From NCBI RefSeq assembly GCF_001262015.1, contig NZ_CP012075.1, forward strand, positions 62,001-126,000: a stretch of 64,000 nt of DNA. Direction: 5' to 3'. Below the pieces are notes generated by a model. It did no database searches. It saw only the letters and a list, made by a program, of their open reading frames with translations, and was not told where the DNA came from. Both the position numbers and the translations under genes were made by a program. This document shows, one piece after another, positions 1 to 8,712 of this stretch. Numbering within the stretch: the first letter of the stretch is position 1; each line of letters begins with the position of its first letter. The DNA comes from Prevotella fusca JCM 17724. GTDB lineage: Bacteria; Bacteroidota; Bacteroidia; Bacteroidales; Bacteroidaceae.

Positions 1-761
1 GAGTTTGGCTGGTGCTTGTCGATACAGTCAACAGAAAGACCGTTAAACATATAGAGAGGCCCCATCCACTCAGAGTCACGCTTTGCCAGATAGTCGTTGA
101 CAGTTACGACGTGAACACCATTGCCTGTAAGGGCGTTGAGGAATACCGGCAGGGTAGCAACAAGTGTCTTACCTTCACCAGTAGCCATCTCGGCAATCTT
201 ACCTTGATGAAGAACTGTACCACCGAAAATCTGTACATCATAATGTACCATCTCCCATTTCAAGTCATTGCCACCGGCGGTCCAATGATTATGATAGATA
301 GCCTTGTCGCCATCAATAGTAATAAAGTCCTTGGATGGGTCGGCAGCAAGTTCACGGTCAAAGTCAGTTGCTGTTACAACCGTCTCTTCATTCTCAGCGA
401 AACGGCGTGCCGTATCCTTGACGATAGAGAAAGCCACGGGCATAACCTCATCGAGTGCCTTCTCGTAGTTGTCAAGAGCCTCTTTTTCGAGTTTGTCTAT
501 CTGGTTGAAGATGACTTCGCGCTCATCAATCGGTGTTCCTTCTATCGTTGCACGAAGCTCTGCAATCTTCTCACGCTGTTCTTTGCCGGCATCCTGGACA
601 TATTGCTGTATTTCCTTTGTCTTTGCACGCAACTCGTCATTGCTAAGTGACATGATTTCCGGGTACGCAGCCTTTACCTTGTCTACGTATGGCTGAATCA
701 ACTTCATATCACGTGTTGATTTATCTCCGAAAAGTGCTTTTAATATCTTATTGAAATTCAT
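1..761 (-). CDS. secA: Preprotein translocase ATPase SecA (N-terminal part, runs off window)
   Basis: SecA is the motor that drives unfolded preproteins through the SecYEG channel. The minus-strand frame opens with an ATG at 761 and reads uninterrupted to the window edge, giving about 253 residues. It begins [20 protein letters not shown] and carries the Walker A motif GEGKT (about residues 195-199) in the context [15 protein letters not shown], followed by [16 protein letters not shown]. The P-loop lies later than in E. coli SecA, as in other Bacteroidota SecA with an enlarged N-terminal region. Identity is certain from these motifs; the C-terminal part is not visible. Confidence 0.97.
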   Translation of the reverse strand, partial: MNFNKILKALFGDKSTRDMKLIQPYVDKVKAAYPEIMSLSNDELRAKTKEIQQYVQDAGKEQREKIAELRATIEGTPIDEREVIFNQIDKLEKEALDNYEKALDEVMPVAFSIVKDTARRFAENEETVVTATDFDRELAADPSKDFITIDGDKAIYHNHWTAGGNDLKWEMVHYDVQIFGGTVLHQGKIAEMATGEGKTLVATLPVFLNALTGNGVHVVTVNDYLAKRDSEWMGPLYMFNGLSVDCIDKHQPN

Positions 762-1123
762 TTCTTTTTGTTTTATGCTAATCCGATTATATGTTATACC
801 CAGTTTGGGATTCTGTTTTTTGAAGTCTTAGCTGATGCCTTGAGGTTGGTAATGATGTTACCTGTGTTTTGTAGCCGTATTACAAAGGGCTTGTAATGTT
901 GTTACAAAGGGCTTGTAATCGTATTACAAAGGCTTTGTAATATTGTTACAAAGGGTTGGTAAGTCTGGTAATGAATACCTGTCAGCCCTGTTCTGCTAAG
1001 TCAGAAACCTTAAACTTGTATTATATTCCTTGGATGATTGATTTTTATTTGCATCGAGGTTGTATGAACCCCAAATTGTCTTTGTTATCACGTCAGTATA
1101 TTCCGATGAATACTCCTGTTACA
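762..1123. other. Gap upstream of secA
   Basis: About 360 bases without a convincing gene lie between secA and the small secreted protein; both read leftward. The gap holds a phased array of 22-bp palindromic units described separately. The open frame at 956-1213 (+) has no recognisable features and is rejected. Confidence 0.7.
857..963. repeat. Tandem 22-bp array of ATTACAA-n5-TTGTAAT palindromes
   Basis: Four clear units start at 879, 901, 923 and 945, exactly 22 bp apart. The core is (A/G)TTACAAAGGGCTTGTAAT, an inverted repeat of ATTACAA/TTGTAAT around five bases. A decayed fifth unit fits at 857, on the same register. The array sits upstream of secA. It could be a cluster of operator sites or a member of the dispersed 22-bp repeat family; function unknown. 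Confidence 0.8.
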
Positions 1124-1486
1124 TTAAGATATGGCACTGGGGGCACGAATCTTAATCCCAGTCCTCAAGGAGGGGTTCGGAAGAAAGAGTTGCTGCTCTT
1201 GGTTATTGTTTGAATTAGAATTTAGTTCTGTAGAATACTTGTCAGATAAATCTGTAACGAATATTGCTTTGCTTTGTGCAGGTTCAATGTCTTCGTCCTC
1301 TTTAATCTGCTTGAAGGTTTCAAGAATTGACAGTATGTCCTGCTCTACGCCTTTGAATGCCTGTTGATGGCACAGGTCTTCGATGTTGACATCACCCAAT
1401 GCAATCTTCAGCGCAGACTGATAGCTCTGCGCCTCTACTCCTGTTGCCGCAAGAACGACAAGTAAAGCGGTGATGTACTTATTCAT
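1124..1486 (-). CDS. Small secreted protein, unknown function
   Basis: This 120-residue protein opens with a signal peptide (MNKYITALLVVLAATGVEA followed by Q). The mature part is acidic and polar, with an Asn/Ser/Gln-rich stretch near residues 85-100 and no recognisable domain. Its ATG lies 6 bases downstream of the DUF4105 stop codon, so the two genes are almost certainly co-transcribed. The C-terminus (from about residue 95) may be unstable, because it lies next to low-complexity sequence. I do not recognise the family. Confidence 0.6.
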   Translation of the reverse strand: MNKYITALLVVLAATGVEAQSYQSALKIALGDVNIEDLCHQQAFKGVEQDILSILETFKQIKEDEDIEPAQSKAIFVTDLSDKYSTELNSNSNNNQEQQLFLPNPSLRTGIKIRAPSAIS

Positions 1487-1492
1487 TATCTT

Positions 1493-2668
1493 TTATCTCT
1501 TTGAGCCACCCGCAGTGGTGACCGACTTATTGATTCGTAAATGCAATATGCAATGTAATAGCAAGAATAATGCCACAATTAATACTGGCACAGGAATATC
1601 TTGGAAAAGACTTCCTGTAAATCCCAATACAATCAGAATTCCCCATATCTTCCACCAAGTACTTTTCTTCTTTTTAACCGTACTGTAAAGGAAGAACAGA
1701 GGAAGAGGATTGAAGAAGAACAGGATGAAATTCAAGCTGACACATGGGTGTTGAGAGAAAATCATTATAAAGAAGATGATGCCCATCAAGCCCGAAGTAA
1801 GCATCAAAGCTGCATCCCAAGCCCGGTAAAACTGCTGTTTTCGATAACTGAAGGTCATCATTATGATGCTGATAGCTGCAAAAATCAGTGCTATAGATAA
1901 TGGAGAGAGTGGGAAAGCAGGCTCTTCCACTTCTTTTTCAGCTGCCAATAGTTCGTTTGTCTCCTTTACTAAAGGCTTTCCATTGTAAGTTGCTTTGTCA
2001 AAATCGTTCCTTAGATTCTCTGGCAGAAACTGCTGTTCCGGCTTTGTTGTTTTGTGGTCTGCATTAACGCCAAGCAATAAATCTTCTCCGAATTGTGACC
2101 ATTCATATTTGTTGTTCCATTCATGTATCATTGAACGGAACGTAGCATCCTTGTCAACAGCAGGATATACAACCTTGCCATGCAGGTGGTTGACAATCAT
2201 GTCACGTGCCCTGCTTGTACAGTTGTCGTAAAAGAAATTGTAACGATAGATCACATTTTCAGGCTTCAGGTTCTCTTGCAATGCTTTATGTATAAGCTGC
2301 TTGTCGTCTGAAGACAAGTTCAATACCTGTTCCGTTACACCCCGTCCCTCATAGCTATACTGTGCAAGAAACATATCCATAGACTGTACGCCCAGCCGAT
2401 AGTCTGTCATGCCAAGAACAAAACGAAGGATGAAATAAGACTGTTCAAATGAAAAAATCCCGTAATTCAAGGCGAAATCTTCTCCATTCTGCTTGTCGTA
2501 ATAACGAATTGCCGTATGCCCGTATTGCGCCCAGACTTCTTTACCCGGAGAGCAGGTTAAAAGGGAAATCTGAACACTGTCAGCGTTGCTCATAGACTGT
2601 GCTCCTGCTGTTACATTAACCACAGACAGGAGTAAAGTCAGTACAATATATAATAATCCCTTTTTCAT
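1493..2668 (-). CDS. DUF4105 (Lnb N-terminal-like) membrane protein
   Basis: The 391-residue product has an N-terminal signal or anchor (MKKGLLYIVLTLLLSVVNV), a periplasmic DUF4105-like domain (features LLTCSPGKEVWAQYGHTAIR, NYGIFSF, RYNFFYDNCTSRARDM), and four to five hydrophobic segments from about residue 255 to the end. DUF4105 resembles the N-terminal domain of lacto-N-biosidase and papain-like NlpC folds; the conserved Cys in DNCTSR and His in GHTA fit a cysteine-protease-like core. The start is 2668, not 2704: the -7 box CAAAGATA (2677-2684, minus) lies between the two, so the upstream start would precede the transcript. Confidence 0.85.
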   Translation of the reverse strand: MKKGLLYIVLTLLLSVVNVTAGAQSMSNADSVQISLLTCSPGKEVWAQYGHTAIRYYDKQNGEDFALNYGIFSFEQSYFILRFVLGMTDYRLGVQSMDMFLAQYSYEGRGVTEQVLNLSSDDKQLIHKALQENLKPENVIYRYNFFYDNCTSRARDMIVNHLHGKVVYPAVDKDATFRSMIHEWNNKYEWSQFGEDLLLGVNADHKTTKPEQQFLPENLRNDFDKATYNGKPLVKETNELLAAEKEVEEPAFPLSPLSIALIFAAISIIMMTFSYRKQQFYRAWDAALMLTSGLMGIIFFIMIFSQHPCVSLNFILFFFNPLPLFFLYSTVKKKKSTWWKIWGILIVLGFTGSLFQDIPVPVLIVALFLLLHCILHLRINKSVTTAGGSKR

Positions 2669-2676
2669 TTTGACCG

Positions 2677-2684
2677 CAAAGATA
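2677..2684 (-). promoter_or_regulatory. -7 box for DUF4105 gene
   Basis: The minus strand reads TATCTTTG (TAnnTTTG). It lies 8 bases before the ATG at 2668, which implies a very short leader. Confidence 0.6.
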
Positions 2685-2766
2685 GTAAAAAAGCGTGAGA
2701 GCACAAAGAAAGCTTATTAAAAATCAAAATCCCTTACTGTTTTTCTGCTATATAGATTTTTTTTAA

Positions 2767-2774
2767 TAACTTTG
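2767..2774 (+). promoter_or_regulatory. -7 box for the barrel-lptC operon
   Basis: TAACTTTG matches TAnnTTTG. It is preceded by a T-rich tract around 2738-2765 and lies 48 bases before the ATG at 2823. Confidence 0.6.
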
Positions 2775-2822
2775 CGCCATTATATCGTTTAGACGCATAG
2801 TCAGCATAAGAAATAAAAGCGA

Positions 2823-4130
2823 ATGAAAAAGATAATAGCAGCAGTGTTCCTTGCAGGACTTACAGTACAAGTCTCTGCCCAGAGTGGAACTAATTCTCCA
2901 TATAGCCAGTACGGTTTAGGAGCTCTGGCATCTCAGGCAACAGGTTTTAACCGTGGTATGAACGGATTGGCATACGGCTTTCATGAGCATAATCAGGTGA
3001 ACTATATGAACCCGGCGTCATATGCCTCTGTTGACTCTCTTTCATTCATCTTTGATGCTGGCGTCAGCCTTCAGTTGACTAACTTTGACGAGAACGGCAA
3101 CAAGGTTAATGCACACAATGCTGATATTGAATATGTCGCTGCGTCATTCAGAGTATTCAAGCATGTAGGCGTTAGTTTTGGTATCCTGCCTTACTCGAAT
3201 GTCGGTTACAACTTCAGCAATACACAAAATGTCAATGCTTTCCCAAGCACATCTTCTCCAAATGCCACCTATTCTAATATTTATAGCGGCAATGGAGGTC
3301 TGCACATGGTTTATTTAGGTGCAGGCTGGGAACCTTTCAAGGGAATTGCTTTCGGTGCAAACATCTCATATTTGTGGGGAACACTGAATCGTAGTTCAAC
3401 AAATACATACAGTGACAGTTATGTAAACACCTTGTCAAAGAACTATACAGCACAAGTGAAGAGCTATAAAGTTGACCTGGGGGCGCAATTCACTTGCCCA
3501 ATAAACAAGAAGAATGAGCTGACATTAGGTCTTGCATACTCTCTCGGACATAATCTGGGGGCAGAGCCAGAGTGCAGCATTATTTCAACAAACTCACAGA
3601 CAAGTGTTTCTGATACGACCCGTTATGTTGTGTCAAAGGCATTTGAGATTCCTCAGACCTTTGGTGTCGGCTTGATGTGGAATCACAACAACCGTCTGAA
3701 GTTTGGAGTTGATTATCAGATGCAGAAGTGGGTGAAGATACAATATCCACAGTTAATCACCATCAATGGCAAGACAAGCTACAGTCTTGTTGACGGGCAG
3801 TTTACTGACCGCCACAAACTTACTGTCGGTGGCGACTATTGTAAAGGTGAACGCTATCGTGGCTTCTTCAGCCGCATGCACTACCGCGGAGGTGTCAGCT
3901 ACGCTACTCCCTATTTGAGAATAAATGGACAGGAAGGTCCACGTGAGCTTTCGGCAAGTTTCGGTGTTGGTATTCCTATCATAAATGGTTATAACAACCG
4001 TAGTATGTTGAATATCAGTGCAGAATGGGTTAATCAGAAGGCTGTTGGGCTCATCAAGGAGAACACATTCCGCATCAACGTTGGTTTGACTTTCAATGAG
4101 CGTTGGTTTGCTAAGTTCAAGGTTGAATAA
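2823..4130 (+). CDS. Outer-membrane beta-barrel protein (FadL/OmpP1-like fold)
   Basis: This 435-residue protein has a signal peptide (MKKIIAAVFLAGLTVQVSA-Q) and then alternating amphipathic strands ending in an aromatic-containing final strand (INVGLTFNERWFAKFKVE), typical of an outer-membrane barrel. The start of the mature protein (NSPYSQYGLGALASQATGFN, then NPASYASVDSLSF) resembles the FadL-like/PorV-like proteins that precede lptC in Bacteroidota. It is followed after one base by lptC, suggesting an envelope-biogenesis operon. The substrate is unknown. Confidence 0.8.
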   Translation: MKKIIAAVFLAGLTVQVSAQSGTNSPYSQYGLGALASQATGFNRGMNGLAYGFHEHNQVNYMNPASYASVDSLSFIFDAGVSLQLTNFDENGNKVNAHNADIEYVAASFRVFKHVGVSFGILPYSNVGYNFSNTQNVNAFPSTSSPNATYSNIYSGNGGLHMVYLGAGWEPFKGIAFGANISYLWGTLNRSSTNTYSDSYVNTLSKNYTAQVKSYKVDLGAQFTCPINKKNELTLGLAYSLGHNLGAEPECSIISTNSQTSVSDTTRYVVSKAFEIPQTFGVGLMWNHNNRLKFGVDYQMQKWVKIQYPQLITINGKTSYSLVDGQFTDRHKLTVGGDYCKGERYRGFFSRMHYRGGVSYATPYLRINGQEGPRELSASFGVGIPIINGYNNRSMLNISAEWVNQKAVGLIKENTFRINVGLTFNERWFAKFKVE

Positions 4131-4131
4131 T

Positions 4132-4782
4132 ATGCGTTCAAGCCTTTATTCACTTTTCATTGGTTTTGCATTATTTACAACGGGCTGGGCTATGGTTTCC
4201 TGTTCAGAGGAGCATGAGCACACAGCCCCTGCCATCCATGATCGTGACTCCGTTCCGGTTATGACCACATACGGTGTCAATACGCTTATTTCAGACTCGG
4301 GTGTCATCAAGTACCGCATTGTCACCGAACAACTTGAAATCAATGAAAACAGGCATCCTTCACGATGGACATTCAATAAAGGCGTCTTGCTCACACAGTT
4401 TGATTTAAAGAAACATGTCGTAGGATATATACAGTGTGATACAGCAGTATATTATGACAAGGACCGTCGTTGGGAGCTTCGTGGACGTGTGAGAATCCTC
4501 ACGGCACAAGGTCTAACTTTCTATAGTAATGAACTGTACTGGGACGAGCGTAACCATGAAATGTGGTCATACAGCTACTCGCATCTCAAAACTCCAGACA
4601 AGGAGTTGGAAGGTAACTGGTTCCGCAGCGACGAACAGATGACCGATTATGAGATACGCCAGACAAAAGGTTGGGGTATCTTCTCCAATGATGAATTAAT
4701 GCCAGCACCTAACCAAGACTTTACATCTATTGATATCACACATATTGACAATATGAAAGGTTCAGTAGTAAATCAACATTAA
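4132..4782 (+). CDS. lptC: LPS export factor LptC (lipoprotein-type)
   Basis: LptC links the LptBFG transporter in the inner membrane to the periplasmic LptA bridge in lipopolysaccharide transport. The 216-residue product starts MRSSLYSLFIGFALFTTGWA and has a lipobox-like MVSC with Cys24, so it is probably lipid-anchored. Segments such as LEINENRHPSRWTFNKGVLL, YYDKDRRWELRGRV and FYSNELYWDERNHEMWS match the beta-jellyroll OstA/LptC pattern of Bacteroidota. ATG 4132 is preferred over a GTG at 4096 because it directly follows the barrel stop (4130) and gives a clean signal peptide. Confidence 0.85.
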   Translation: MRSSLYSLFIGFALFTTGWAMVSCSEEHEHTAPAIHDRDSVPVMTTYGVNTLISDSGVIKYRIVTEQLEINENRHPSRWTFNKGVLLTQFDLKKHVVGYIQCDTAVYYDKDRRWELRGRVRILTAQGLTFYSNELYWDERNHEMWSYSYSHLKTPDKELEGNWFRSDEQMTDYEIRQTKGWGIFSNDELMPAPNQDFTSIDITHIDNMKGSVVNQH

Positions 4783-4788
4783 GAGAAA

Positions 4789-6057
4789 TTGGATATAAAT
4801 TTAATTATAGGAATCATAATAACAATGGTCCTCTCCGGCTTCTTCTCGGGAATGGAGATAGCCTTTGTTGCGAGTAACCGTCTTCTTGCAGAGATGGACA
4901 AGGAGAAAAACGGTATTGCTCAGAAGTGTCTGACCGTGTACTATAACAATCCGAATGGATTTGTTTCAACGATGCTTGTGGGAAACAATATTGTCCTTGT
5001 TATCTACGGTATTCTCTTTGCACAAATCTTTGATACAACATTGTTCAAAGGTATTGAAGAGCCTGCAACCCGTGTGGTCTTAGACACGATATTCTCAACG
5101 ATCATTATTCTTTTTACGGGTGAATTCCTGCCCAAGACATTGTTCAAGAGCAACCCTAACCGGTTGCTGACGTTCTTTGCTCCATTGGCTTACGTCTTTT
5201 TCATCATACTGTGGCCTATCAGCCGCTTTGCAACATTCCTTGCACGTATCCTTTTGCGTATGGTGGGAGTAAAGATGGATGAGGAAGAAAATGACGGTAC
5301 GTTTACGAAAGTAGATCTTGATTATCTAGTGCAGAGCACCATTGAGAATGCCGAGAATGAGGATGACATAGAGGAAGAAGTAAAGATATTCCAGAACGCC
5401 TTGGACTTCCAGGATACGAAGGTGCGCGACTGTATGGTGCCACGTACGGAAATCAATGCTGTTGAGGAGAACTGTACATTGCAGGAACTGCAGCAGATGT
5501 TTATTGAAAGTGGCAATTCTAAGATTGTTGTTTACGAAGGCGACATAGACCATATCAAGGGTTATATCCACTCTTCCGAGATGTTCCGTGCTCCGGAGAA
5601 CTGGAAGGAACATATCCGTCAGATGCCGTTTGTGCCGGAGACGATGGCAGCACAGAAACTTATGCAGGTTTTTCTTTTGCAGAAGAAAAGTCTGGGTGTG
5701 GTCGTGGATGAGTTCGGCGGCACAAGCGGTATCGTGTCTTTGGAAGATATTGTGGAGGAAATCTTCGGTGATATTGAGGATGAGCACGACAATACGAAGT
5801 ATATTGCCAAGCAGATAGCTGATAATGAGTACATCCTTTCGGCTCGTCTGGAGATAGACAAGGTCAATGAAATGTTCAATCTTGACTTGCCGGAGAGCGA
5901 TGATTATATGACTCTTGGTGGCTTGTTGCTGCATGTCTATCAGAGTTTCCCTAAACTCAACGAAATCGTTACGGTAGGGATGTATGAGTTCAAGATTATC
6001 AAGAAGACTATGACAAAAATAGAACTCGTGCGCCTTAAAGTCAATTTAACAGAATAA
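4789..6057 (+). CDS. CNNM/CBS/CorC-domain membrane protein (hemolysin-family, GldE-like)
   Basis: The order of domains is CNNM transmembrane domain (about 1-190, three to four hydrophobic segments, motif SGFFSGMEIAFVASN), two CBS motifs (about 205-330, with VRDCMVPRTEINAV and VVVDEFGGTSGIVSLEDIVE), and a C-terminal CorC_HlyC domain. Such proteins are linked to Mg2+/Co2+ efflux; the Bacteroidota member GldE aids lipoprotein stability and gliding. The start codon is TTG (4789): the first ATG lies 12 codons in and would remove part of the first membrane segment. It follows lptC after 6 bases. Confidence 0.88.
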   Translation: MDINLIIGIIITMVLSGFFSGMEIAFVASNRLLAEMDKEKNGIAQKCLTVYYNNPNGFVSTMLVGNNIVLVIYGILFAQIFDTTLFKGIEEPATRVVLDTIFSTIIILFTGEFLPKTLFKSNPNRLLTFFAPLAYVFFIILWPISRFATFLARILLRMVGVKMDEEENDGTFTKVDLDYLVQSTIENAENEDDIEEEVKIFQNALDFQDTKVRDCMVPRTEINAVEENCTLQELQQMFIESGNSKIVVYEGDIDHIKGYIHSSEMFRAPENWKEHIRQMPFVPETMAAQKLMQVFLLQKKSLGVVVDEFGGTSGIVSLEDIVEEIFGDIEDEHDNTKYIAKQIADNEYILSARLEIDKVNEMFNLDLPESDDYMTLGGLLLHVYQSFPKLNEIVTVGMYEFKIIKKTMTKIELVRLKVNLTE

Positions 6058-6096
6058 TTTGTGAATGAAAAATTATGATACTTGCCCTTTTTTTTG

Positions 6097-6104
6097 TATT
6101 TTTG
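6097..6104 (+). promoter_or_regulatory. Possible -7 box for the PpiD-like gene
   Basis: TATTTTTG fits TAnnTTTG and lies 53 bases before the ATG at 6158. No good -33 element is visible, so the gene may also be read from the upstream operon. Confidence 0.4.
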
Positions 6105-6157
6105 TGGGCAATTTGTCATATTGAATAGAATAATTAAAATCAAATAATAAATCTAAA

Positions 6158-8305
6158 ATGGCAGCATTAGGAAAAATCAGAAGCAGAGGTGGCATACTGG
6201 TAGCAGCTATCGGTCTGGCACTGTTTGCATTCTTAGCTGAGGAAGGCTTCCGCTCTTGTAATGGTATCAAGGGGGAGGCACGTCAGCAGATTGGACAGAT
6301 TTTGGGCGAGAATATCAGTGTCCAGGATTATCAGAAGTTGATTGATGAATATCAGTCAGCAATTAAGTTTACCATGCAACGTGACAACCTCACCGAGCAG
6401 GAACTCAATCAGGTTAAGGATCAGGTCTGGCAGCAGCTGGTCAGCAACCGTGTTCTGCAGGCTGATGCAGAGAAGGTTGGTCTTACTGTTACTGAGAAGG
6501 AAATTCAGAATGTGTTGAATGATGGTACTAACCCGATGTTGGCTCAGACTCCATTCGTTAACCAGCAGACTGGTCGTTTCGATGTAAACGCTCTCAAGCA
6601 GTTCATCGACAGTTACAATAAGGCTAAGGCATCAAAGTCACCACAGCTTGATCAGATGCAGGCAATCTACGATTACTGGCTCTTTATCGAAAAGAATCTC
6701 CGTACACAGCTCCTTGGTCAGAAGTACCAGGCACTGCTTGCAGGCTGTGTGCTTTCAAATAAGGCTGAGGCTAAGATGGCTTTCAAGGACAACAACGAGG
6801 AAAGTCAGGTGCAGCTTGCTTCGTTGGCTTACAGTTCTGTAAAGGATGCTGATGTCAAGATTACAGATGACGACCTCAAGGCGAAGTACGAGGAACTCAA
6901 GCTGGCATTCCGTCAGGATGTTGAGACACGTGACATCAAGTTCGTTGATTTCCAGATTAAAGCCAGTGCAGCAGACCGCAATGAGATTGTAAAGGAAATG
7001 GATGACCTCCAGAAGCAGCTCGTTACAGCAGCTGATCCGGCAACAATCATCAGTAAGAGCGGCTCTGAGATACCTTATATCGGTCTTCCTGTAAGCAGCA
7101 AGGCTTATCAGCAGTATCCTGACATTGCTTCAAAGATTGATTCTCTTGCTGTGGGAACAACCGGCGTAACTGAGAACAAGCAGGACAATACATTGAATAT
7201 TATCCGTGTCTTTTCAAAGGAGCAGTTGCCAGACTCAGTACAGTTCCGTCAGATTCAGGTTGCAGCAAGCACAGCTGACGAGGCACGTGTGAAGGCTGAC
7301 TCCATTCAGAAGGCTTTGGCTGGCGGTGCAGATTTTGAGGCACTTGCAAAGCGTTATGGTCAGACTGCAGAGAAGGTGTGGTTTACTGGTCAGCAGTATG
7401 AATTTGCTCCAACAATGAGCCAGGATAACCGTACTTTTGTTAATGCACTGCTCAATGGTGAGGTAAATGCTACTCAGAACCTTGCACTTGCACAGGGTAA
7501 TATCATCCTGCAGGTACTTGATAAGAAGGCTATGACCACAAAGACAACTGCTGCAGTTATCAAGAAACTCGTTGACTTCTCTAAGAACACACGTAGTAAT
7601 GCTTATAACAAATTCTCGGAATTTGTAGCAAAGAATACTACGGTAACTGAGCTTGAGAAGAACGCTGCCAAGGCAGGTTATCACGTACAGTCTCTTAATG
7701 ACATTTCAACAGCAGAGCACTATATTGCTGGTATCCGTGGTACACGTGATGCTCTCAAGTGGCTCTTCGAGGCTAAGCAGGGTGATATGTCACCTCTCTA
7801 TGAGTGTGGTGACAATGATCATCTCATGGTTATTGCTTTGACAGCTGTTCATCCACAGGGCTATCGTGCATGGGATGATGCACAGGTTAAGGAAATCCTT
7901 AAACGTGAGGTAATGAAAGACAAGAAGGCTGAGAAGCTCATGGCACAGCTCAAGGGTGTAAACTCAATTGCAGCAGCTCAGTCAAAGGGTGCAAAGGTAA
8001 GTACGGTAAATCAGATTACATTCTCTGCTCCAGCTTTCGTACAGGCTACAGGTTCTGTTGAGCCGGCACTCTCCGGTGCAGTGGCTGGAACTGCAGCAGG
8101 CAAGTTCTCTAAGGCTCCTGTAAAGGGTAACGCTGGTGTCTATGTCTTCCAGGTAGACAAGAAGGCTATGCGTGCAGGTTCTAAGTATGATGAAACTTTG
8201 ACTATGCAGCAGACTGCCCAGATGAATATGCAGCTCGTCGGCAACTTCATGCAGGATCTCATCCTCAAGGCAAAGGTTGTTGACAATCGTTACCTCTTCT
8301 TCTAA
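6158..8305 (+). CDS. PpiD/SurA-like periplasmic peptidyl-prolyl isomerase
   Basis: The 715-residue product has one N-terminal transmembrane anchor (GGILVAAIGLALFAFLAEEG), a SurA_N-like helical chaperone region (about 35-200, ILGENISVQDYQKLIDEYQS), a rotamase-type PPIC segment (about 360-450, VQFRQIQVAASTADEARVKA and ALAGGADFEALAKRYG), and a second helical or rotamase-like region to the end. It is expected to face the periplasm and help outer-membrane proteins fold. The size and the single anchor fit PpiD rather than soluble SurA. It closes the envelope operon and ends at a clear terminator. Confidence 0.88.
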   Translation: MAALGKIRSRGGILVAAIGLALFAFLAEEGFRSCNGIKGEARQQIGQILGENISVQDYQKLIDEYQSAIKFTMQRDNLTEQELNQVKDQVWQQLVSNRVLQADAEKVGLTVTEKEIQNVLNDGTNPMLAQTPFVNQQTGRFDVNALKQFIDSYNKAKASKSPQLDQMQAIYDYWLFIEKNLRTQLLGQKYQALLAGCVLSNKAEAKMAFKDNNEESQVQLASLAYSSVKDADVKITDDDLKAKYEELKLAFRQDVETRDIKFVDFQIKASAADRNEIVKEMDDLQKQLVTAADPATIISKSGSEIPYIGLPVSSKAYQQYPDIASKIDSLAVGTTGVTENKQDNTLNIIRVFSKEQLPDSVQFRQIQVAASTADEARVKADSIQKALAGGADFEALAKRYGQTAEKVWFTGQQYEFAPTMSQDNRTFVNALLNGEVNATQNLALAQGNIILQVLDKKAMTTKTTAAVIKKLVDFSKNTRSNAYNKFSEFVAKNTTVTELEKNAAKAGYHVQSLNDISTAEHYIAGIRGTRDALKWLFEAKQGDMSPLYECGDNDHLMVIALTAVHPQGYRAWDDAQVKEILKREVMKDKKAEKLMAQLKGVNSIAAAQSKGAKVSTVNQITFSAPAFVQATGSVEPALSGAVAGTAAGKFSKAPVKGNAGVYVFQVDKKAMRAGSKYDETLTMQQTAQMNMQLVGNFMQDLILKAKVVDNRYLFF

Positions 8306-8331
8306 GAGATTTATACCATAATATATATTGA

Positions 8332-8361
8332 GGGTGTGTCACTTGTTGATACACCCTTTTT
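8332..8361 (+). terminator. Rho-independent terminator after the PpiD-like gene
   Basis: GGGTGTGTC pairs with GATACACCC (9 bp with one G-T) around a 7-base loop, followed by TTTTT, 26 bases after the stop. Confidence 0.85.
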
Positions 8362-8600
8362 GGTTCTTCTGTTAAATGCGTAGATTGGAAACAGAATAAA
8401 GGTTTGTACACCTGCATGGTATGACTATACAAAATCAGATGGTCTCATAAGGGAGGGGATAAACTACAAGATAAAATGCAGAAAAGGTAAATAAACACGA
8501 TGTCTACCTGTTACTATGTCTTTCCGCCTTCTACAAACGGCTTATTCCCATGTTGCTCAATGTTTGTAAACTATTTTCATGCACTTCAAAGCTAACACAT

Positions 8601-8712
8601 GGTCTTTTGGCTTCTAAAAGACGCCCAATTGACTTGCAATAGATGCCCTTTTGAGGTCTAACTAACGCCCTTTTGAAGTCCAATTAAGCACCTTTTCTTG
8701 CACGACTTTATA
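8601..8712 (+). repeat. 22-bp phased array, copy 1
   Basis: Module cores fall at 8601 (GGTCTTTTG), 8623 (GCCCAATTG), 8645 (GCCCTTTTG), 8667 (GCCCTTTTG) and 8688 (GCACCTTTTC): steps of 22, 22, 22 and a final 21. The end element AAGCACCTTTTCTTGCAC is followed by the conserved flank TTTATAACCAACTGAT. Confidence 0.85.

Noticed and set aside
956..1213. Open frame of 85 codons between secA and the small secreted protein
   Set aside because: It overlaps the palindrome array and the opposite-strand gene; its composition is not protein-like.
5326..5934. 202-codon frame opposite the CNNM/CBS gene
   Set aside because: It is the antisense shadow of a well-supported gene with intact domains.
8601..8712. 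CRISPR-like repetition
   Set aside because: Modules follow each other at 22 bp without unique spacers and are degenerate. No cas gene is in the window.
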